A stretch of DNA of 64,000 nt from Henriciella barbarensis. GTDB taxonomy: Bacteria > Pseudomonadota > Alphaproteobacteria > Caulobacterales > Hyphomonadaceae. The stretch lies in assembly GCF_003576345.1 (NCBI RefSeq), contig NZ_QWGB01000008.1, positions 94,775 through 158,774 of the forward strand, in the 5' to 3' direction. This document shows, in pieces, positions 59,392-64,000 of this stretch. Position 1 is the stretch's first letter, and each line of letters begins with the position of its first letter. The notes beneath the pieces are model-generated. The model had not been told where the DNA came from, did not search any database, and saw nothing but the letters and a program-made list of their open reading frames with translations. A program made the translations under genes and the position numbers.

Positions 59392-61851
59392 TTAGAACCG
59401 CAGACGGGCGGTTGCACCGAAGGTAAGGGGCGGTGCCAGGAAAGCACCAACAGCGGTACCCGGTGACGTTTGGGTAGCCGCGGTACCCTGGAGGGGCGTA
59501 TCAAAGGCTAGCTCATAATAGTCTTCATCGAACAGGTTCTGCGCCCAAATCTCCAGCTCAAACGGTGAGTTGTCGCTATAAAACCCCATTCTCGCGTTGA
59601 CCACGACCAAGTCGTCAACTTCCTTGAGCGGATCGAGGTTCGAGCCTGTATTATACCGTGAAGTGTACCGGCTCGAGACATTGAATCTCGTATCCCAGTC
59701 GCGGACAAAAGAGGTCTCATATGTAACTGCCAACGTACCTGACCAGCGGGGCGCAAATGAAATCGTGCTTCCTGGCAAACGCGGCGGCGCAAAAAAGTCC
59801 ACTGCTTCAAAATCGTCGTACTGCGTTTCAGCATAAACGAGCCCCCCCTGAAGTGTCAGCCCTTCAAGCTTTTCAGGCAGATATCGGAAATCGAACTCTG
59901 CACCCTTTGAAATCACGGCGGGAACGGATGTCACGATAAAGCTCGTTCCGGTGAAGGTGTTTAACTGAAAATCATTATATTCCTGATAGAAAATGGCACC
60001 GTTGAAGAACAAACTATTTGCAGCGTTATTGCTCTTGAAGCCGACCTCGTAGGCATCCACGGTTTCAGGATCAAAGCCGGTGTCAAGGTTAGGCTGGAAG
60101 GGCGCGGGATCTGCGGGTCCGAACTGACTGCGATCCAAATTGAAGCCCCCGGCCTTGTAACCACGGGAGTAAGATGCGTAGGACATCAGATTTTCACTGA
60201 AGCGGTATGAGCCCTTTACTGTACCGGAAAGATCCTCGTCTGAACGATCTTGAGTGGAACTAACACCGACGAAGTTGTCGTTTACCCAAGGCAGACAAAG
60301 AGTTGGGGTTAAACCGTTTGCCGCTCCAAAAACAGCCAGGGCGGTGGAGCAACTGCCTTCATTTCCATCGAAATCAGAGTTCAACGTCTTCTCATCGATC
60401 GTATAACGAAGACCAACGGTAAGATCGAACTGGTCAGTGAAGCTAAACGTATTGTTGGTAAAAATGGCATACGTATCAGCTTCCTGCTTAAAAATATCCT
60501 CTGTCGCTTTGGTCTCACCTGTGTAGATGGAGCCGGGTAGCGCAGCGAGGTTAAACGCCCCACCGCTCGCACCGAGCAGCAATTGCTGAAAGTAGAAGAA
60601 ATAACCATTGCCGAAATTGATGAAATCGGTGCGGTCAAGCGTTTCGTTAGCGTAGTAGGCCCCAACTAGCCAGTCCAGTTTGTCCGTCGCGCCTGCGAGA
60701 CGGATTTCCTGGCTGAACGTAGCAAAAGCATCAGTGGTTTCGTCAGAATCGCGGAACCAGATGTCAGCGGCGCTGAAGTCCATGTCTTGTCCGGAACCAT
60801 TGTCCCAGTCGCGATATGATGTGATCGAGGTTAGTTCACCGACATCGCTTTGCCACGAAATGTCGGCCGACACGCCCCAATCTTCGGTCGTCTGCGTGGC
60901 GTCACGATTTGCAAAGGCAACTCGATCATACGGATCGACAGGGAAGGCGGATGCACCGTCGCCGCCTGCCAGCAGGGTGATTAGCGGACCACGCGCTGGG
61001 TCCACCGCTATATAGTCCCCCATGCAACAGTCCTCTTCCCGGTCGGTATAGTCGGCCGAAAGAAGGATTTCGAGGTCACTGGAAGGTTCGAAAAGAAGCT
61101 GCCCCCTGAAGGAGTAGAAGTCATATTGACTTGTTTCATCTGCGGTGCGCGGACCATTGCCCGTTTTCACATCAAGAAGCCCGTCGCGCTCCTCGTAGAC
61201 CCCGTAAAGACGACCGCTCACTGCATCAGACAAAGGACCCGTAACTTCTCCGGACGTGCGGAGAAAGCCTTCATTGCCGATTCCAACTTCCCAGATGGAT
61301 CCAAACTCATTGGAGGGCTTCTTTGTAACAACGTTGATAACGCCCGCAGAGGTCGATTTACCAAACAAGGTTCCTTGCGGTCCTTTAAGGACTTCGATGC
61401 GCTCGATTTCTCCAAGATCCCCAAAGGAAACACCATTCCTGGCACGTGGAACACCGTCGACAACAACGCCCACAGAGCTCTCTAGACCTGGATTGTCACC
61501 AACCGTACCAATGCCACGGATCCGAGCGGTGGTATTGGCCTGCTTCGACGAAGACGTCACGAGAAGACCAGGAGTCACTACCGTCAAATCCTTAATGTCC
61601 TGAACACCGGCATCATTCAGTAGTTCGCCGGACAAAGCCGTCACGACGATCGGCACATCTTGTAGGCTTTGCTCGCGCTTTTGCGCTGTGACAGTTACAG
61701 CACCAAGGCGACGAATGGTCGGTTCGCTGTTTGCTGAGACCGCAACGTTCTGCTCGTTCACTTCCGCTTGGGCATGCGCACCTGCGGCCAGCAGCAATAC
61801 TGCCCCGGATACAGACGCGGTGATCTTCGACAGTCGATTAAGATATGGCAA
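59392..61851 (-). CDS. TonB-dependent outer-membrane receptor (819 aa)
   Basis: Starts at a TTG (61851) after GGGAGAG. A signal peptide ends at GAHAQA (about residue 29). Plug: VTVTAQKREQSLQDVPIVVT, ARIRGIGTVGDNPGLESSVG, IEVLKGPQGTLFGKSTSAG. C-terminus FGATARLRF with the terminal phenylalanine. Ligand unknown. A -10-like TATAGT and a degenerate copy of the GTATG-N4-CATAC operator lie within 35 bases of the start, suggesting co-regulation with the MarR gene. Confidence 0.93.
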   Translation of the reverse strand: MPYLNRLSKITASVSGAVLLLAAGAHAQAEVNEQNVAVSANSEPTIRRLGAVTVTAQKREQSLQDVPIVVTALSGELLNDAGVQDIKDLTVVTPGLLVTSSSKQANTTARIRGIGTVGDNPGLESSVGVVVDGVPRARNGVSFGDLGEIERIEVLKGPQGTLFGKSTSAGVINVVTKKPSNEFGSIWEVGIGNEGFLRTSGEVTGPLSDAVSGRLYGVYEERDGLLDVKTGNGPRTADETSQYDFYSFRGQLLFEPSSDLEILLSADYTDREEDCCMGDYIAVDPARGPLITLLAGGDGASAFPVDPYDRVAFANRDATQTTEDWGVSADISWQSDVGELTSITSYRDWDNGSGQDMDFSAADIWFRDSDETTDAFATFSQEIRLAGATDKLDWLVGAYYANETLDRTDFINFGNGYFFYFQQLLLGASGGAFNLAALPGSIYTGETKATEDIFKQEADTYAIFTNNTFSFTDQFDLTVGLRYTIDEKTLNSDFDGNEGSCSTALAVFGAANGLTPTLCLPWVNDNFVGVSSTQDRSDEDLSGTVKGSYRFSENLMSYASYSRGYKAGGFNLDRSQFGPADPAPFQPNLDTGFDPETVDAYEVGFKSNNAANSLFFNGAIFYQEYNDFQLNTFTGTSFIVTSVPAVISKGAEFDFRYLPEKLEGLTLQGGLVYAETQYDDFEAVDFFAPPRLPGSTISFAPRWSGTLAVTYETSFVRDWDTRFNVSSRYTSRYNTGSNLDPLKEVDDLVVVNARMGFYSDNSPFELEIWAQNLFDEDYYELAFDTPLQGTAATQTSPGTAVGAFLAPPLTFGATARLRF

Positions 61852-62174
61852 TTATCTCTCTCCCTTTTGTTTGCGCCATACTATATGCCTTCGTACTTCT
61901 TTAGAAAAGAACTTTTGTATTTTCGTTGGGCCCAATGGTCGCAGGTCAAAAAAAAAATTGGGCGCGCGACCAGTAGTTGTGCCGGTGACCCCGACTCCGA
62001 TTGGTGCCGCATTTGATTTAGAAGTCTGTCGATATGGAGCGAGACAGTGCGCAAGAGCAGAATCGCGGAATAACAAATGACGGCGAACTTAGCCGAACAC
62101 GAGTGTGGCATGGCAGCTTGTGCGCGCCCCTTAGACGCCGCATTCGACATTTGACAACTCAGAACTGAACACAG
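61852..62174. other. 323-base gap upstream of the TonB receptor
   Basis: Holds the receptor promoter/operator (61869-61885), a TTGGGCCCAA palindrome, and a TGGTCGC/GCGACCA inverted repeat (61936-61972) enclosing a long A-run (nine or more). The remainder shows no convincing coding sequence on either strand; short ORFs there lack ribosome sites and recognisable motifs. Confidence 0.5.
61869..61885. promoter_or_regulatory. Operator site 3 (degenerate) overlapping the receptor -10
   Basis: On the minus strand GTATGGCGCAAAC (61869-61881) aligns with GTATGGCGGCATAC of site 1, with one base missing and one changed. The adjoining TATAGT (61880-61885) is a good -10. Lies 18 bases upstream of the TTG start. 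Confidence 0.5.
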
Positions 62175-62615
62175 TCATAGCTCGGCGATAAGTTCCGATA
62201 AAAGATGTTCGAGTGGAACCGGCATAACACCTGCCCGCAATAGTCTTTGTAAAATCAATGAATTTAATTGGCTCTCATCGAATTCAGTCGGGCAGAAAAA
62301 TGCTTCAAACCCTAAACTCAGAGTACGAAGACAAAGATGAGACACTCCCAAGCTTGAGACGTTGCCCTTTATCAGAATTTGCCTACGGCTCGTCTCCCAA
62401 ACAGTCTGCTTATCATTCAGAATGCTATCAAGGGTCGGCGCGATGGCGAATTCGCCAGCCTCGTCATGGACTTCAAGATAAGGAATTCCATATGCCGAAA
62501 GAGCCGACATAATCAGTCCGTCTTCATATACAGCGTCAACAAATATTACTTGAATGTCCCTACGCCGCATTACGCCTGGCACGGCAGCTTTCTCAAACTC
62601 GGTCAGTTTAGACAT
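62175..62615 (-). CDS. Unrecognised protein, 146 aa
   Basis: The ATG at 62615 has GAGG seven bases upstream, and an operator plus a TACAAT -10 lie just before it, so expression is likely. The sequence has MSKLTEFEKAAVPGVMRRRD, then alternating strands and helices (IQVIFVDAVYEDGLIMSALS, IPYLEVHDEAGEF) and a leucine-rich end (SLILQRLLRAGVMPVPLEHL). No signal peptide, membrane helix or DNA-binding motif was seen. Its promoter carries a perfect copy of the MarR-linked palindrome, so it probably belongs to the same regulon as the TonB receptors. I do not recognise the family. Confidence 0.6.
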   Translation of the reverse strand: MSKLTEFEKAAVPGVMRRRDIQVIFVDAVYEDGLIMSALSAYGIPYLEVHDEAGEFAIAPTLDSILNDKQTVWETSRRQILIKGNVSSLGVSHLCLRTLSLGFEAFFCPTEFDESQLNSLILQRLLRAGVMPVPLEHLLSELIAEL

Positions 62616-62635
62616 TCGAGAGCCTCTACAATATT

Positions 62636-62649
62636 GTATGCCTCCATAC
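62636..62649. promoter_or_regulatory. Operator palindrome GTATG-N4-CATAC, site 2
   Basis: GTATG CCTC CATAC, identical in arms and spacing to site 1, with a further GTATGC half just beyond (62655-62660). On the minus strand TACAAT, overlapping the site, is a plausible -10 for the gene starting at 62615. Confidence 0.65.
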
Positions 62650-62793
62650 ATTATGTATGCGGTTGTCGGCAACGCCAAAAGGGGCTCTCGGAAAGCGTCC
62701 TCTAGAGGGCCACTTTAATGCGGTGGTCTTTGACCCAGCCCCGTAATTTCCGGCCATGAATTTGCAGAGTCCTCGACACGAAGAGGATGACAG

Positions 62794-63060
62794 ATGCGCA
62801 AATCACGATTTTCCGAAGAACAGATCATTGGGATGATCCGGGAGCACGAAGCTGGTGTGAAGACGGCCGATATCTGCCGCAAGTACGGCATCTCGGATGC
62901 GACCTTCTACAAGTACAAGGCGAAGTTCGGCGGCATGACGGTGTCGGACGCCCGGCGGTTGAAGACGCTGGAGGAGGAGAACTCGAAGCTGAAGCGCCTC
63001 CTGGCCGATGCCATGCTGGACAATGCCGCCCTGAAGGACCTGGCGACAAAAAACTTCTGA
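62794..63060 (+). CDS. IS3-family transposase OrfA
   Basis: 88 aa HTH protein: [39 protein letters not shown], then a leucine zipper-like helix ([20 protein letters not shown]). Binds the IS ends. Its final codons run through the AAAAAAC slippery sequence at 63048-63054. Confidence 0.93.
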   Translation: MRKSRFSEEQIIGMIREHEAGVKTADICRKYGISDATFYKYKAKFGGMTVSDARRLKTLEEENSKLKRLLADAMLDNAALKDLATKNF

Positions 63061-63974
63061 CGCCCGATGCGAAGCGGAAGGCCGTGCACCACGTGATGGA
63101 AACGCATGGCCTGTCGGAGCGTCGGGCCTGCCTGCTGGCCGATCTCGATCGGTCCACCTTCCAGTATGAGAAACGCGATGGCGGTGACGAGAAGCTGCGC
63201 CAGAGGCTACGGGAGCTGGCTGGTGAACGCCGCCGGTTCGGCTATCGCAGGCTCGGCATCCTGCTGGACCGCGAGGGCCTCAGTGCCAATCACAAGAAGA
63301 TCTACCGCATCTATGCCGAGGAGGGGTTGGCCGTGAAACGACGACGCGGGCGAAAGCGGGCGACAGGCACGCGTTCGCCCATGCTCCTGCCGGAACAGGC
63401 GAATGAGCGATGGAGCCTGGACTTCGTGTCGGATGCCCTCAGCGATGGCCGCCGGTTCCGCACGCTCTGTGTTGTCGACGACTTCTCCCGGGAAGCCCTG
63501 GCTGTGGTCGTCGATGTCTCCTTGTCCGGCGTGCGGGTCGCGAGGGAGCTGTCCCGCCTCATCGCCCAGCGGGGCGCTCCGAAGATGATCGTCTCCGACA
63601 ATGGCACTGAGCTCACCAGTCATGCGATCCTGAAATGGGTCCGCGAGGTCGGCATCGAGTGGCATTACATCGCGCCGGGAAAGCCGACACAGAATGCCTT
63701 CGTCGAAAGCTTCAACGGCCGGCTGCGCGACGAGTGCCTGAACGAGCATCTCTTCGACAGTCTCGGTGACGCCCGGCGCATCATCGAAGCCTGGCGGATC
63801 GATTACAACACGACACGGCCGCACACCGCACTCGGCGGACTTGCTCCGTTGACCTATGCCGCTCAGCACCGCAGACACCGGCCCGGCTCGCTTGAGCGTC
63901 GCGGTGGCTCCGCTCGCCGGGCCTTGACCTCAAACCAACCAACAGAAAGAAAGGCGAACAGACTCTCCGAATGA
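63048..63974 (+). CDS. IS3-family transposase OrfB (DDE integrase core), made by -1 frameshift
   Basis: About 308 aa in the -1 frame from the A6C slippery site; a separate ATG at 63096 is possible. HTH-like [20 protein letters not shown], the HTH_21 segment [19 protein letters not shown], then the rve core with [10 protein letters not shown] (D), [10 protein letters not shown] (D) and [16 protein letters not shown] (E). Complete DDE, so the element looks functional. Confidence 0.9.
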   Translation, partial: KKLLTPDAKRKAVHHVMETHGLSERRACLLADLDRSTFQYEKRDGGDEKLRQRLRELAGERRRFGYRRLGILLDREGLSANHKKIYRIYAEEGLAVKRRRGRKRATGTRSPMLLPEQANERWSLDFVSDALSDGRRFRTLCVVDDFSREALAVVVDVSLSGVRVARELSRLIAQRGAPKMIVSDNGTELTSHAILKWVREVGIEWHYIAPGKPTQNAFVESFNGRLRDECLNEHLFDSLGDARRIIEAWRIDYNTTRPHTALGGLAPLTYAAQHRRHRPGSLERRGGSARRALTSNQPTERKANRLSE

Positions 63975-64000
63975 ACGGCCCGGATCACGGGGCTGGGTCA

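Larger units (their letters stand above)
62731..64000 (+). mobile_element. IS3-family insertion sequence
   Basis: Left terminal repeat TGACCCAGCCCCGT at 62731; its exact reverse complement ends at 64000, the last base. The 1270-bp span with two overlapping ORFs is normal for the IS407-type branch of IS3. The right target duplication cannot be seen. Confidence 0.9.

Noticed and set aside
61881..62150. 89-codon minus-strand frame upstream of the TonB receptor
   Set aside because: It overlaps the promoter/operator and crosses the A-run; no ribosome site or motif.
1..64000. CRISPR arrays, tRNA or rRNA genes, phage structural genes
   Set aside because: None was recognised on reading both strands; a tRNA scan would settle the RNA genes, since short structured genes are easy to miss by eye.

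Overview
The window reads as a chromosomal segment of an aerobic, GC-rich, Gram-negative heterotroph, most likely an alphaproteobacterium of the Hyphomonadaceae/Caulobacterales or sphingomonad type. This is inferred from four large TonB-dependent receptors, two RND pumps (one with a NodT-type outer-membrane lipoprotein), acyl-CoA catabolism genes, an ArsR-controlled sulfane-sulfur module and the general codon style. No rRNA, tRNA or CRISPR array was seen.

Left part (1-22 kb): the C-terminal end of a sulfotransferase; an alpha/beta-hydrolase fused to a flavin reductase; a small membrane protein; a complete RND efflux system (permease and adaptor on one strand, outer-membrane lipoprotein on the other). 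Next come an acyl-CoA ligase, a LuxR-type regulator divergent from an acyl-CoA dehydrogenase, and a TonB receptor whose signal peptide is out of frame. A second uptake/catabolism group holds an MFS transporter, an alpha/beta hydrolase, a TonB receptor, an AraC regulator and an enoyl-CoA hydratase.

Middle (22-37.6 kb): a sulfide/persulfide handling module (two YeeE/YedE halves divergent from peroxiredoxin, ArsR, persulfide dioxygenase-like MBL protein and SulP permease); an exported GH38-like protein with an altered metal site; a hybrid histidine kinase and a convergent NarL-type response regulator; four glycosyltransferase genes, one of them a two-domain sucrose-phosphate synthase/phosphatase-like protein.

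37.8-47 kb: a sulfate-ester catabolic group. It has a cytochrome P450, two exported sulfatases with Cys-x-Pro-Ser-Arg sites, a lipoprotein formylglycine-generating enzyme that would activate them, a membrane-anchored MBL hydrolase, a tandem DsbA/HCCA-isomerase protein and a TetR regulator. The gap between the P450 and the first sulfatase carries three separate perfect inverted repeats.

47.1-64 kb: an accessory island, visibly more AT-rich than the rest. Two 818-bp IS6-family elements in the same orientation flank a MarR gene and a tightly overlapping hydrolase-thioesterase-RND operon. Three further IS6 right-end stubs follow in tandem. Beyond them lie two more TonB receptors, a second MarR paralogue, an unrecognised protein and an IS3-family element whose right inverted repeat ends at the last base. 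A GTATG-N4-CATAC palindrome, or a degenerate form of it, recurs at three promoters in this last part. The MarR leader contains a strong intrinsic terminator before the start codon, which suggests an operator-linked local regulon.
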